Counted from the first letter of the stretch, positions 11,087 through 23,194 are shown. The stretch: 64,000 nt of DNA from Malus domestica (GCF_042453785.1 NC_091675.1:3050501-3114500), one strand, 5' to 3'. Notes: generated from the sequence alone by a model not told the origin. Numbers and translations: made by a program.

Positions 11087-11790
11087 GTGGCACAAGAGGT
11101 TTCAAGCTTGCCATCAGACGTTGTAGACCAGCACATGTCTGAGCTTGTCCCGCAAATACAAACTCCAAAATGTATTGAATCCATCAATATCTTGCCTTGG
11201 AGGATTTTTGATGTTAGATGAAGGCCAACCAAGACATCCAATGCCGTTTACAACAAATACTGAGAGCGGGTTTGGGTTAACATTTCCATGCTAGAGTTCC
11301 TGAATATCGAGATGTTTCAACCCTCTCAAAACGCCCTTGTATTAAAATACAGAGTTATTCAATTACCTAAAAATTATTTTCAAGTCTTGGCTCCCCACTT
11401 GGCTCCCCAGTTAGAGGATTGATATTGTTGTTTGCATTGGTTTGCACTCACGATTCCAGAGTATGTTCAGTCTTCTCAGTGATGATCACATGCATATTTT
11501 TATTTACTTTGCAAATATGATCTACTTTCAGGAGATGTATTGACCTTGATGCGTTGTAGTGATACCAAGACAAAGCTTCAATCTTATTCAATAAATGATA
11601 AGACACCTTTCTTGCTCCCCCAACAAAGTTCCTTCAAACATATTTTGAATGTTGGTCGGCCTTTCTTGCTCCCCCAACAAAGTTCCTTCAAACATATTTT
11701 GAATGTTGGTCGGCCTTGTTTCCAAAATTTAAACAGTAAATTATACAATCATAGTAATAAAGTGAAAACATAATCATACTAATAAAGTGA
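11087..11790 (-). pseudogene. Kinase-like gene fragment, copy K1
   Basis: Read on the minus strand this matches the two kinase-like arms at 19.9-21.1 kb: the block around 11,530-11,600 (TGTAGTGATACCAAGA...) and the 3' block with GAGCTTGTCCCGC at about 11,140. Frames are broken throughout and one exon carries a 54-bp tandem duplication. The flanking hairpin (10,942-11,086) and duplicated block A (12,172-12,665) show that it belongs to the same duplicated unit as 27.1-29.3 kb. Confidence 0.6.
11606..11713. repeat. 54-bp perfect tandem duplication
   Basis: CCTTTCTTGCTCCCCCAACA...GTTGGTCGG occurs at 11,606-11,659 and again at 11,660-11,713 without differences. It lies inside kinase-like fragment K1. 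54 is a multiple of three, so the duplication itself keeps frame. Identity of the copies points to a recent event. Confidence 0.95.
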
Positions 11791-12171
11791 AAACATCCAC
11801 AGTTAAGGCCTAAAGAGAGTGAGCTTAGCCTCATAATAGGCTAGCAATAATGTGTTTCAAATTTAATATTTTCTTAAGATATTATTTTGACGAGTTTCGA
11901 TATTGAAATAGATTTTGAGAAATTTTATTTGAACCCTAATTTTATATCTCTACACCCAACTTATCCATCAAACATTCAATTTTACCCTTAAATAAATAAA
12001 TTAAAATGAATAATATTAGAACCCTAAACCCATTGATCTAAAAGGAAAACACATTTTTTTATCTCTACACCCCTTCATATTTTCCGGTAATACAAGCATT
12101 GGCACATCCCTGACGATTTCAACGACAACAATTCCATCTTCTCTTTACCTTGTGCTGTAAGAACAACCCAA

Positions 12172-12665
12172 ATCATATTAGCATGCTTTGCTAGGTTACA
12201 ATAAAATGTAATGTGAAAAACCAAATGTTTTGATGATGATACGATAATTTTTAGATTTAGTAGTATAATTAATAACGGTTGTGTTGTAGGAGTATTTTTA
12301 TAGATGTTAATTTGCTTGGTTTTTCATGAATGTTGTTGTATGATTCGGATATGGCTCTCAGTTTCCTCCCTATTGTCAATTGTAATAATCGATATCTTTT
12401 TATTCTTCTTCGAATCGTATAATTGTATATAAGAAATATCGCAAATGGGGATTTTGATTTTGATTTGAAGAAGAGGTAACCAGCCCATTCTTTTTGCTCA
12501 ATGATTCTTGTTCAATTGTTGTTATTGAATTCTGTGTGGAATGCCGTTGGTTTTGGGTGGTTTTGTGTTTGGACCAGTTTTCTGTTTTCTGTTGTTGATT
12601 GAAATCAAATCTTTGAGAGTCTTTTATCCTTCATTATTTTGAAGTTACTTGAGTTTTCATCTCTA
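12172..12665 (+). repeat. Duplicated block A, copy 1
   Basis: This ~495-bp stretch matches 28,765-29,262 in the same orientation, from ATCATATTAGCATGCTTTGC to GAGTTTTCATCTCTAT. Here it leads directly into the kelch-like gene; at copy 2 no such gene follows. It probably includes the promoter or 5' leader of the kelch-like gene. Confidence 0.9.
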
Positions 12666-12769
12666 TACTGTACTATACTATACTACACATTATTCTCTTT
12701 GACGGTTTTCTTGATAGTAATTATTGGTCACCTATTCCTACTGTTGATCCTACCCAGGACAAGATACAA

Positions 12770-14113
12770 ATGTCGAACAAGGATTGCTATTTTTACGTGC
12801 AGTTTCTGAAGCGAGTTTGCAAACTTAACATCAGTCAACTGTTACTATTAAAAAAGGGATCTACTTCTAAGAGGCCAGAATTTGAAGTTGTGTTTGCCAA
12901 CCAAGATGAAAAATTTCCCATCTGGATGGGATTACTCAGCAAGGGTTCCAATATGCATTTTGTTGGGGGTGACAAGTTTTTCAGGTCTGGGAATGTTTCT
13001 CACTCTGAGTTGAGCCTGTGGACTCGGCCCAACTTAGAGGTCTACACCCTTGACCCTACATCTCAAACCCTCTATAAGGACAGTAACTTTCCCAACCTTT
13101 CTGGTCCCAAGTCCATACCTATCGTGGTCACCCTTGGGGATGAAAGCAAAGTATATGTCCTTTCAACAGATCCAAACCACTTTTCTGATTTTACACCTGA
13201 ACCACTTTTCGAGGTTTTTGATTTTGTTTCAAAAACCTGGGAAGCTCTCCCTCCCCCCCTGACCACCGTGGCTATATCATTTCCCACTATGCTATTGGGC
13301 GCAAGCTGTATGTTAATGCCGAGCTATTTGCATTCGTTTTTGATGCAGATGAAGCCGTATGGCACCGTGACATCCCATTTAAGTTTCCCAATCTTGCATG
13401 CTCTCTAGAGTATAATGGCTTTCTAATTGCCCAGCCCTTCAACTTAGGAGGTCTTGTTGCCTATAACTTGGACTCATTTGGGATCAAAAGTCCTTATCAG
13501 TGTCTAGATCAGCTACGAGAAGTATTCGAGGATCCCTTTTACGACTCCGATTGCTCTCTCACCCGTCTTGACGATGATGGCCGCATGTGCCTCCTTTATC
13601 AAGGCATGCCTTTCAGCTATTCCCATAGGTTGTGTGCACGTGTAGCGGTGTTTCAAGTATTTGTCTCAAACTCTACCGACAATCCAGTTGTCACTGCCGT
13701 TCTAGAGGCTGTCGAAGAGTATGATATCGATGACTTTACAGGTGGTGATTACATTGTTTATTCTACATTCATCATGTAAGCAAACGTTTTTCGATATCCT
13801 CCCTCTTTAATTTTTGCTTTAACATTGATCTGCATTTCGATTACCATAATGGTGATGTATTTCTTAGTATACTATATACGGCTGTGACATACTTCAATAT
13901 ATGTCTACCTTCTTTCATGCATTATGGTGTTTTTGAATTCCAAGTGTTTCGTATCCTTTTGTACATTCCCAGTACTTTAGCCTAGGTGAAGTCCTCATTC
14001 CCTGCTGGTCATTTTGTAGGTATGATGGTCTGAACAAGGACGATACCAAGGCTGATGTCACAAACTCAACTCTTTCTGGCTTGGACAGGTGTGGTCTGCG
14101 AGTGAGACCGTAA
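12770..14113 (+). pseudogene. Kelch-like beta-propeller protein gene with one frameshift
   Basis: Two reading frames join into one protein of roughly 370 residues if a single base is missing from the C-run at 13,249-13,260. The first frame (from ATG 12,770) holds VYTLDPTSQTLY and FEVFDFVSKTWEALPPP. The second continues with YAIGRKLYVNAELFAFVFDA and WHRD, a typical kelch alternation. A GT-AG intron (13,776-14,019) then leads to a short last exon ending at TAA 14,111-14,113, and its phase fits exactly. Kelch propellers are protein-interaction domains; no F-box or other fused domain is visible. The frameshift sits in a homopolymer, so it is either a young inactivating mutation or an assembly error. 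The true 5' end is uncertain, since an acceptor-like CCCAG lies just before the ATG. Confidence 0.6.
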
Positions 14114-14744
14114 TTGTAACGGTCATTGTTTGTATGTGTTTCTTAAATTTTGTATGATCAAATGCATATTTTATGTTATTGTAAGTGGGCAACATGTTTG
14201 TAAACCGGATCACAATGTTCCTTATTGCCTTCTTGTCGATGAAATTACGTTCCCTGTAATCAAATGTTTTGCTTGTATTCTTGACAGTCGCAGAGGCGTG
14301 GGCAAGCAAGCTTCGGAGTTTGTCACTGATGCTGATATGCATAAAAAACCAAAAACTACACTTTGTTAAATAGGCGAGGTACGCAACTGAATTTTTTTCT
14401 TTTTTTCATTTACTTTTCGTAAGTTCTGATTCCAGTGAGTCTTTTAACTTGATAGTTTCTCCGTGAGTTGTTCAATTTTCTCTCCTCTCCCCCTTGGATC
14501 TAGATCGTCGATCTCTTGATAAGGCTTATATGTATGTATATTAAAGACAAACCCAATTAAGGGTTATATATTATATATGTATCAAATGTTATTTGTTAAA
14601 TCCAAAATATCCTTTGATCTCTAATATGTGTGGATGACGGGGATGTAAATTTCTCTAACATGCTCCGTAGACCTCTTGTTTTTGCCTCTGATTGATTTGG
14701 GAATAATGTGTTTATAGCACGTGAAGGGATCTTGAGACTACTGA
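14114..14744. other. 3' flank of the kelch-like gene
   Basis: Probable 3' untranslated and spacer sequence. A reading frame at 14,130-14,369 has no recognisable motif. Nothing else is supported. Confidence 0.4.
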
Positions 14745-15785
14745 ACTCTGCATTGACTAACATATAGGTTAGGTGGTTTCATATTTGGTAATACAGTGTC
14801 ACCGGATACGGTTTCTGGGCATGGCATGGAACTAAAAATCATCTCTGAATGCGCTGGCGATGAGAACAATAGCTGTATTACTTAGCAATGGGTATTCTAC
14901 TCTTTTATCTCGATCGATCAACTCTTATAACTGTAGTAGCAACTTAATTGCATTAGCACTGTCGTAGTTAATCAATTTCAACTCACTTGGTAATGAATGG
15001 TTGCGTATGTAGTTTTATGCAATTTGCTGATTCAGATGTGCAAACATTCTTTCTTTATTCAAGGCACTGTAGTGTTGGATTTGGCCGGTAGCGTAAACAG
15101 TAATATGCTGATTATTTTATTGAACCCGTTCATATTATAATTTATCTGCAACATAACGTTAAGGGAAATCGATAAGCATACAACTTTCAAGCTTGGGTGT
15201 AGTTAACAGGTAAAACTGCATATTCTGCTTGAGTGGAGAATGCTGCACGTTCCAAGTAGGAGATTCTCGAGTACTTGAGTTCTTTCTTCCCTTGTTCTTC
15301 ATCGTCTTGCAAATCCTCGTGATCGAAAATTGCCGAGTGCCTTTTGAATTTTAACCTAATGTGCAGAAGATGGGAGTGATAACAAACGTCAGGGATGAGA
15401 ACGTTCTGCGGGAAGTTTCCCATGCCTTTTATTGATCCACAGAGGCTTCTCTCAGCGATTTAGCGAATTGAAGCATTCAAGTCTCAAGTGAAATACATAC
15501 TTCACTTTTATTTCCCTTGATTTCATGTCCCCACTGTAAACTGACTTGAAAATGCTTGATCAAATACACTGACATAGGTGAGAATTAAGATAAATGCTAA
15601 TGAGACTTCTTTTAAAAGTACGGCTCTTTATAGATTTTGTTTCATCTTATGTTTCGAACAGAATATTCTATAATACTGGTACAAGAATTAACGTTAAACG
15701 GTTAAACGGTAAGATGACGGATGATCCCTTGAAACAGTTCCTTGGCATTCCTCGAGAATCAGTCATTTGGACACGCCGGCCAAAT
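14745..15785 (+). repeat. Duplicated block B, copy 1
   Basis: Matches 23,195-24,193 in the same orientation, from GCATTGACTAACATA to ACACGCCGGCCA, with small indels. On the minus strand it contains a 78-codon frame (15,187-15,423) that copy 2 breaks with a deletion; I do not recognise it. The block carries no other gene-like feature. Confidence 0.9.
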
Positions 15786-16079
15786 ACCTCTCCATCTCCT
15801 CATTGTCTTCCATGGCGTCCCATCTACCTTCCCCAAAACCCAGAAAAACTCAACAAAATCAAATCCGGTCATCTACCCGAGTCAAATTTTATCGGAAAGT
15901 CCTCGTCGTTTTTCCGCCGATACGCCCTGCAATTTGATGGGGTTGGGTATTGGAATAAGACGGTGGCAAAAGTGGGTTGGGATTTGAGCTTGGCGGGTCA
16001 AATTTGTTGACCTCAAAGAGGTCCGGGCCTACACTGACATTGAAAAAATATATATATATATATATATATCTATATACAT

Positions 16080-17297
16080 GTATATTATACCTATTTCTCT
16101 TCATTCAATACCCTCCTATTGTTTAAAAATTCAAATAAATTCAATCATTCTCTTGTTATGGTCATCTATAACAAATCAAACATTTAAAATTAAACCCATT
16201 ATTCACTTTTATTTATAAAATAAATTTTTTTGCCTCACATTTTCAGCTGATCTCTTTCACAGTGCAACCTAAAGATTCAAGAGTTGTTCCCTACCTCATT
16301 GTCGAAATATCATATCTTTTGTCATTTCAAATTCCAAATCCATTTGACTAAAAGAAAAAAAATTACAAATCCATTAAATATGCACAATAAGGTTTGTAAA
16401 TCTTTATTAGCGTCTCTAATTTTCATTCGTTTCTATTGTAATCTACCTCTTACATGAGCAGTGTTCTAAAAATTAGCCTAGGCAGTGAAGGCCCGCCCCG
16501 ATGTTGGGCAAATCGTTTTGGAAAAATCGGTCTGGAGTTAGGCGGTGACCTAGTCTATCATCAAAATCCTCCTCATTAAGACTATATGCTTACTGTTTTT
16601 TAAATATTGAACTTTTTGGATGTATATAATTTGTGTATTCTTCTACTTCTATTTTTGCATTTTATCATTCTTTTATTATCCATACAAGTATATATATATA
16701 TATATATTTAGGTGTAAATAGACACTTATTTACAAGATATATAATAAATTTATATAAATCCGCTTAGGCCCCCGCCTAGCTGCCTAGGCGTTAGGGCCCT
16801 GCCCGCCGCCCGACTAGCGCCTAACGATTTTTAAAACCTTGCACATGAGTGTTAGGGTTTGTAAATTTTTAATGATTTTTTTATATAATTCTGTTAATTC
16901 TTTCAATAGTATAGATGACGAGGTTATCATGTAATGATTTCAAAGTATGAAAACTAGTTGAGGATAAATATGATTACTTTGGATACATATTATGATATTT
17001 TGGTCAGTAAAGTTAAAAATACCACTGCCAAGTTTAGACTAACCAAGAAGGTCTTGGGCAAGAAAAAAGAAGAAGCAATATCTGGCCCTAATAAGCACAT
17101 AGGTAGATTCATCTTTAAAAGTGACCCATCTGTGCAGACACTGGTTGATTGTAAACAAAGGCATCAACGTGAAACTATAGGGAGACTAGGGGTGCTTTGT
17201 TTGTGAGATTGGACAATTGCGTGGTTCGAAATGTCAATTTGAATTTGAGTCACAAAAATGCTTGAAGAGTTTTTTGCAAAAAGTATTAATTATGTGC
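16080..17297 (+). repeat. Duplicated block C, copy 1
   Basis: Matches 31,740-32,702 in the same orientation. Copy 1 contains a 383-bp DNA transposon (16,459-16,841) absent from copy 2, and copy 2 contains a ~150-bp MITE absent from copy 1. Both copies encode a similar short peptide (DTYYDILV...TAKFRLTKKVLGKKK at 16,985-17,070) of unknown origin. An (AT)n microsatellite at 16,048-16,069 lies at the left boundary. Confidence 0.9.
16459..16841. mobile_element. hAT-type non-autonomous transposon with empty site in the window
   Basis: The left end CAGTGTTCTAAAAATTAG pairs with the right end, whose complement reads CAAGGTTTTAAAAATCG. Flanking 8-bp duplications are TACATGAG (16,451-16,458) and CACATGAG (16,842-16,849), seven of eight identical. 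The uninserted counterpart reads TACTTGAG at about 32,114-32,121 in block C copy 2. 8-bp target duplications and CA-starting ends are characteristic of hAT elements. The subterminal regions hold further inverted GCCTAGGC/CCGCC words. No transposase frame. Confidence 0.85.
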
Positions 17298-17490
17298 TAT
17301 TAGAGTCTGAGTGAGTCGGATCCATTGGGCCTGAGTGCTACTAGCTTAGTAACTAGGGAGGTGGGACTGGAGACTGATTGTGAGAGCGCCGAAAGAATAG
17401 CAGAGCGAGATGCAGAGTTTTTGTTATGATGGTGTTGCTTATTTCGGATAAATTTCAAATCTTTTGATGTGTTGGTTGTTGGTTTTATAG

Positions 17491-19377
17491 GCAGCTCGAC
17501 TGAAGAGACTCTATGAATCATGGGAGGATAGCCCGGATGTTGGATTTGTCTTGATGAAGGTAGCATGTTGTTCCCTTGCGAGACAGGGTTTTCGGGTTTA
17601 AGGCATCATGCTTTTTTTCGTTTATCGGATTACTTAACTTCTTGCAATATGCTGAGAATACTATTTTTGAAAGAATACTTGATGTTTTGCCTTTTGAAGG
17701 ATAGCGGGAGGGCCTTCTGTTCTGGGCAGATGCTGTTAGCCTCTATCAACTAGTCAACGAAGGTAACTCAATCTTTTCAATTTTGTTTACTTCTCTACAC
17801 CTCATTTAGTTGGAGGTATCAACTCAAGATTGATTGTTTTCCATTTTCATCAACATAACAAGAGCAGATTCTTCAATACTGTATTTTGAGTACACAAACC
17901 TTTTCTTCACTGTTTATTTATTGCTTGTTTCTTGGGCTGATTTGAGATGCAGCACTGTGATTAGACCCCTTTTCTGTGATACTTTTCGTGCACATTTTCA
18001 CGCCTGTTTGGAGCATAGTTCTCTTTGTGGCCTTAAGTGTTTGATACTTACATGGCATTGTTGGTTTTCCTATCATGTTCTTTAATGATGTGCAGGGAAT
18101 GTTGATGAATGTAAGAAGTTTTTTGAGATGTTGTATAAGTTTATGCATATTCAAGGAACGTATTTGAAGCCACATGTGAGTATTTACCTTTTCTAAACCA
18201 GTGTGCTTTATACTATACTAGCAGTGTTTGTGTAATCATATTACAGAATTTACAACTTAAGTTGTAGGCATGCAGCACACCAGATTCATACATATGTCAT
18301 GCATATAAATCTCCTTTTCAGGGTCCTATCACTATCACTACTTACATGTCACTTTTGATAATCACTTGGTCATATTTGTGCAGGTAGCTATCATGGATGG
18401 TATCACCATGGGAGCCGGGGCTGTTTTCGGGTGGTGACTGATAAAACTGTATGTGCTGCTTCTTACTTAAAGAATCAGTTTTAGTAGATGTTGGTGTTCT
18501 GGTTTTTGTTTGAAGGCTGAATTATTTCTTAGATTCATGAAGAAGATTTTAGCGAAACCATGAATTGTGTGACACCTATCTTGTTTCTGATTAGTTCAGA
18601 TCACTTTTTAGTTGTTGTGATTGTGAAATTTTAACATTTGACTTTGTTGAAGATCTGAATATGGGGGAGGAGGAGGAGATGGTTAATTGGTTCACATATA
18701 CTTGAGAGTTTTAAGAAGCCTCCCCTTTGAATTTGATAGTTTCTTTATGATCGGTGAGTTCACTCCCTAGCAGGTTATGGAGTTGGACCTGTATTGCTTT
18801 TATACTCTATGCCTGATTTCACTCGTGCATCCAGATACATGAGGGCAGATTTCAATCTCTATTGATTAGAGTCTGGCTCGTGAATATCGTACATCTCTTG
18901 CTGCAATTTCCAACCGGGTCTCTAGTGATTTCTCTGAGGTGTGTGATTCTCAAAGTTCAATGGAGTGAATGTCGTTTTTGGTTAACAATGGAGTGAACGT
19001 CTTTTAATCTGCTATTACTTTGCTCCTTTTATATCTATCTATAGGGCGTTCGAGCAAGATTGGTGGACAAGGACTTTGCACCCAAGGTACCTAGTTTACT
19101 TCTAGTCGGAGAAAAATTTGAAAAAATATTCTCAAACTGTGATCATATGATTGACTTTCATCCAATTCTGCAGTGGAACCCTCCTAGTTTAAAAGATGTG
19201 GCCAAGGACATGGTTGATTGCTATTTCTCGCGGCTTCCTGAAGCTGCCGACATCATTGCGAGAGACATTTATGCAAGAGAGATTCACCCAAAAAATGAAA
19301 CGGAACTTGTGAAAACGCTTGTTTCGTCGAGAGTAGTTAAGAGTTTTCGTAATAGAGTTGTATCAGCTGAAAGTTGA
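17491..19377 (+). pseudogene. 3-hydroxyisobutyryl-CoA hydrolase-like (CHY1 family) pseudogene
   Basis: The family belongs to the crotonase fold and acts in valine catabolism. Exons with good GT-AG borders are recognisable: 17,491-17,559 (ARLKRLYESWEDSPDVGFVL), 17,700-17,762 (SGRAFCSG), 18,096-18,175 (NVDECKKFFEMLYKF...GTYLKPH), 18,384-18,448 (VAIMDGITMGAG...VVTDKT), 18,865-18,940 (LAREYRTSLAAISNRVSSDF), 19,046-19,086 (GVRARLVDKDFAPK) and 19,173-19,377 (WNPPSLKDVAKDMVDCYFS). It is broken by a 1-bp frameshift after SGRAFCSG, which should continue as the GGD oxyanion-hole region, by an internal deletion after MGAG, and by loss of the exons between VVTDKT and LAREYR. The N-terminal exons are also missing, and block C sequence lies in their place. 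Confidence 0.8.
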
Positions 19378-19819
19378 GGCTTTTAGTTGCCAAAAGCTTC
19401 TGGAGGACTAGTCATTTTTTGTTGGTCAAGGAATGAATATAAAGTGTTGTCTTCACTTTCTGAGGCAACCATGAACTTGTCTTTGTGTGGTTTTTGGCTC
19501 ACATCTAAGATGAGTTATATATTTCACTTTTTGTTTTCGTCCCCTTCGATTGAGTGATTCTTCAAATCATCTTATTTGAAGAACACTTGAGGATTTTACT
19601 CTTACTTCCGAGTTTTTTTCGACAATTCAAATTGTTTATATTTAAATCATCATTACAAACAAATTATATAAATCTAAATCCATTCAATTGTAACAGGCTA
19701 ATACAGTGATTCAAAGAAACTCTAAAATCACAAATTCAACGGTAATATAATTTTGGTGATAGATGAGTTTTTTTTTCTGCAAGGCCGTAAAGATGATTCT
19801 TGGAAGAACTAAAAGTAGT

Positions 19820-21125
19820 GATTATTGTCTGATTATGTATTATAATTTTTGAAACAAGGGCACTGGTAAAATCCCGATTCCCATGTCTGCAACAACTGTG
19901 ACACATATTCAAAATGTGTATGGAGGAACTTTGATGCAAGGAGCAAGACAGGTGTCGTATCATTTATTGGATGAGACTGAAGCACGATCTTGGTATCACT
20001 ACAGCGGACCACGATCAATACATCTCCTGAAAGCGGATCATCTATTCACAATAAAGAAAGATATGTATGTGATCACCACAGAGATGACGGAACATACTCT
20101 GCAATCATGGGTGCAGAACAACGCAAATAATATTATCAATTCTGTAACTGGGGAGCCGACTGAAGAATTCTTTGGTAAATAATTTTAACCTATAATTTTG
20201 TTAGGTATTGGTTGTAATTGAATATATCTGTTTTTGTTTTACAGGGGTGTTGTGAGAGGGTTGAAACATCTCCATATCCAGAATTTTCGGCATAGAAATG
20301 TTACCCCGATATTGATATTTGTTGTAGATGACATTGGATGTCTTGGTCGCCCATCTAACAGCAAAAATCCTTCGAGGCCAAATATAGATATTGATGGATT
20401 CAGCAACATATTGAATTTTGTATTCAGGGGTCTCACTCTTGACATCAGACGTCGGAGACTAGCACCTGCCTGAGCTTGTCCCCTATATACAAAATTCAAT
20501 ATGTTGCTGAATCAATCATCTATATCTGGCCTCGAAGGATTTTTGCTATCACATGGGCGACCAAGACATCCAATGCCATCTACAACAAATACCGATATCG
20601 GGGTAACATTTACATGCTGAAGATTCTGGTTATGGAGATGTTTTAACACTCTCACAACAACCTTGTAAAACAAAAAAATATCTATTCAATTACAACCAAT
20701 ACCTAACAAAATTATAGGTTAAAAATATTTATAAAATTAATTACCAAAGAATTATTCAGTCGACTCCCCGATTACAGGATTGATAATATTATTTGCGTTG
20801 TTCTGCACCCACGATTGCAGAGTATGTTCCGTCCTCTCTGTGGTGATCAAATACATATCCTTCTTTATTGTGAATAGATGATACGCTTTCAGGATATGTA
20901 TTGACTGTGATCCGCTGTAGTGATACCAAGAACGTGATTCAGTCTCATCCAATAAATGATACGACACCTGTCTTGCTCCTTGCATCAATGTTCCTCCATA
21001 CACATTTTGAATATGTGTCACAGTTGTTGCAGACATGGGAATCGGGATCTTCCCACTGGTGGCCTTGTTTCAAAAATTTTAATCAGTTAATTATAATAAA
21101 TGAATACATAATCAAACAATAATAA
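19820..21125. repeat. Large inverted repeat IR1 (kinase-like half)
   Basis: Left arm about 19,820-20,430 and right arm about 20,480-21,125 are inverted copies around a spacer of roughly 50 bp. Both arms keep two exons and the intron of a kinase-like gene, and their predicted peptides differ at only a few positions (both start MSATTVTHIQNVYGGTLMQG). If transcribed through, the RNA would fold into a hairpin with arms of about 600 nt. Confidence 0.92.
19859..20430 (+). pseudogene. Kinase-like gene fragment, copy K2 (left arm of IR1)
   Basis: Exon 19,859-20,174 carries GARQVSYHLLDETEARSWYH and ITTEMTEHTLQSWVQNN, resembling the hinge of a protein kinase N-lobe. After an intron (20,175-20,244) the next exon reads VVRGLKHLHIQNFRHRNVTP, matching the kinase catalytic-loop region with Asn where the catalytic Asp is usual (HRN instead of HRD). 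It then reads VVDDIGCLGRP and PNIDIDGFSN, resembling the activation-loop and subdomain IX positions. The phase at the exon junction does not close cleanly. No N-terminal glycine loop or complete C-lobe is present. The closest architecture I can suggest is IRE1/RNase L, from the KEN-like partner at 27-28.5 kb; this is tentative. Confidence 0.6.
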
Positions 21126-21235
21126 AGTCAAAGCATAATCACATAATCACTACTTTATATTTATACAATCATAATAATTTATAAACAAAAAACACTTACA
21201 AATACAGTATTCTTGAATCTTGGATCATTTGCCAT
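20480..21235 (-). pseudogene. Kinase-like gene fragment, copy K3 with first exon (right arm of IR1)
   Basis: This copy adds a 12-codon first exon beginning ATG at 21,235 (MANDPRFKNTVF), ending at a GTAAGT donor at 21,199. The second exon starts at 21,063 (ATSGKIPIPMSATT...), in matching phase. It continues like copy K2 through TEHTLQSWVQ, but Glu is replaced by a TAA stop at about 20,752-20,754, eight codons before the exon end. The following exon (about 20,670-20,490) encodes VLKHLHNQN... and reads HVNV where kinases have HRD. A pyrimidine-rich leader lies upstream of the ATG (21,236-21,330). It cannot make a kinase. Confidence 0.6.
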
Positions 21236-21475
21236 CTTGAAACCGTAGACGAAAGAAACAGAGAAAGCAAAATTTCACAGAATTGGGGAAGAACACGAAA
21301 CCCTAGAATTGCAGAGAATCGCAAAACACATAAGTATTCAAAAGATGTAGCAAAAGCGTATAAAATAGAGGTATTCATCAATTTACCTATCACATAACGC
21401 ATTAAACAAACATTCAATACATCCCAATCCTATCAGATATTCATCCAATCGTATAAAATAGAGGTATTCATCAAT

Positions 21476-22591
21476 TTACCCTTGAATTTGTAAGGATTGG
21501 CCAACACAAATCTCCCTGTGCAACATTTCCAGAAAAACGCTTTTGAAATCTTCACTGGTATCCATCTGCAAACCCACAAAGACAAGTAATTTATGTTTCA
21601 TATCAATCACATTAAGCACAAAGGTCCCAAACTGGTAGATTAACCCCCTTTTCTGTAAAGCTCAGAACCCCACAAACCTTTACTTTGGATTAAGTAAATT
21701 TAGTTTCACACACTCATACAGAACCATTCAGACATAGAAAATATATTAGCATTGAAATCAATATGGTCATTATTTCTAAATCCCAACTGAATGCTTCAAC
21801 CCCATCATGTGAAACTCAATCACATGAACTCATAATATAATGAAAAAATATAGAGAAGACTCACCAAAGCAGCAAGCTCTGTTGCCAAGCATTTCCTAGC
21901 TCTCTCAACATACTCACGCGCTTCATCACACTGTGCCCGGAAACAACAGAAAACAAAATAGAATAGGTCAAATACAATTAAAAACCAAAGAACGTTCCCA
22001 AAGTGTTCGGGCAGCCTTACTGGTTGCCACTTATTATATCCTTTAGCTACAATGAGAACTTCAAAAAATTTCTCTTCTACAATTAATATAACATATATAT
22101 ATGTATTATGTACACAGATAATATAAAAACTAAGAAGCTGAATTGATTGTATAACAAAATGTGAACTTTGAAATTCTCAATAATCACTTTCCACAATGAA
22201 CAAAGAGGCATTCTGTCTCATTCAAATAAGTGGTTTTTAAACGCAAATACAGTGTATTGATGCCTATTTGTTAATGAAAAACATAAATGCTTCAAATGGT
22301 TTTAATATTAAGCTGATCCTTGCTGATTAACATATATTCTTACTCATGTTAGGTTTGATAAATATTAGAAAAACAGTCAAATGGATGTTTCATGATCTTA
22401 AAATGGTGATATATAACTTTTTTGAAATGCCATAAAGTAGAATCTATCAGTATAATTATATTTTACATTATCTAAATGTAGATGATGGAAAAAGTAAAGT
22501 GTACCTTTCCTCTTCGAACTAACAGAACAGCTCTAAATAATGTTCCATTACTGCTTCCATCCCCACTAGCAGCAGTGTTCGGAACTTTCTC
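21476..22591 (-). pseudogene. TOR kinase FAT-domain gene fragment in a chimeric reading frame
   Basis: Two exons match the FAT domain of plant TARGET OF RAPAMYCIN kinase: 22,505-22,591 (GDGSSNGTLFRAVLLVRRGK at its end) and 21,865-21,930 (CDEAREYVERARKCLATELA). Both have correct AG/GT borders and compatible phases. A third exon (21,476-21,565) stays in frame with an unrelated peptide (MDTSEDFKSVFLEMLHREIC) and ends with a stop. TOR is a protein of about 2,500 residues; only about 50 residues are represented, with no kinase domain. Upstream (22,660-22,920) is a pyrimidine-rich leader that could serve as a promoter or 5' exon. This is a captured or duplicated fragment, and a chimeric transcript is possible. 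Confidence 0.75.
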
Positions 22592-22921
22592 CTGGAAAAT
22601 TGAAATTTTCCATGGAAAAATCAAGAAAACAAAAAAGTAAAACCCAAACACAAAATCAAAGATCTACAGAGAGCAAGATCGAACCTGGAACCTGGAAATG
22701 CAAAGCTTTGAGTTCCACTCCGTGGGGAAGAGAAAACAGAGGCTACGGGAGAGGATGAGGGGGAAGGTTGCGAGAGAACGGGGAGAAAGAGGCAGCGGCA
22801 GAGAAGATGGAAAGAAAAAAAAATTTAGGCGTGCGGTTTTACGTTCGGAGGAGAGGCGCGGCTGCATTTGGTTGGGGTTTATAAATCTGGAGGGGTGTGC
22901 TAGGGTTAAGAGCAAGTCCAC

Positions 22922-23194
22922 CCAAGGACTTTGCGCATGTATTTATCCAAGTAATTAAGTAAACAGTAATAGACTGAAGTGAACAGTAATAGGCCAAAAC
23001 ATCTTCATCCTTGAAAAATTGCGCTGGCACCCAGCGCATTTATTTGGTATGTTTTTTTTTTAAGTTTATTTCAGATAAGATTTTTAATCAATTTCAGATA
23101 AAATTTCAAATAAACTTAAAAAAAACACACTAAAATAAAATTACATACTCATCAAATAAACTATAAAAAAAAACACACTAAAATGAAATTACAT
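22922..23194. other. MITE-like intergenic repeat
   Basis: The stretch contains paired words such as AGTAAACAGTAATAG and GTGAACAGTAATAGGCC (22,955-22,995), and GCGCTGGCACCCAGCGC (23,020-23,037), a short perfect hairpin. Then come AT-rich duplicates of TAAACTAAAAAAAACACACT. No gene is seen. Confidence 0.4.

Noticed and set aside
19736-20018. Minus-strand frames opposite kinase-like copy K2
   Set aside because: They mirror the coding arm of an inverted repeat and have no independent similarity.
22664-22958. Overlapping plus and minus frames of 85-86 codons at 22.66-22.96 kb
   Set aside because: The composition is a simple GA/TC-rich leader; no domain, and the two strands are mirror artefacts of the same low-complexity DNA.
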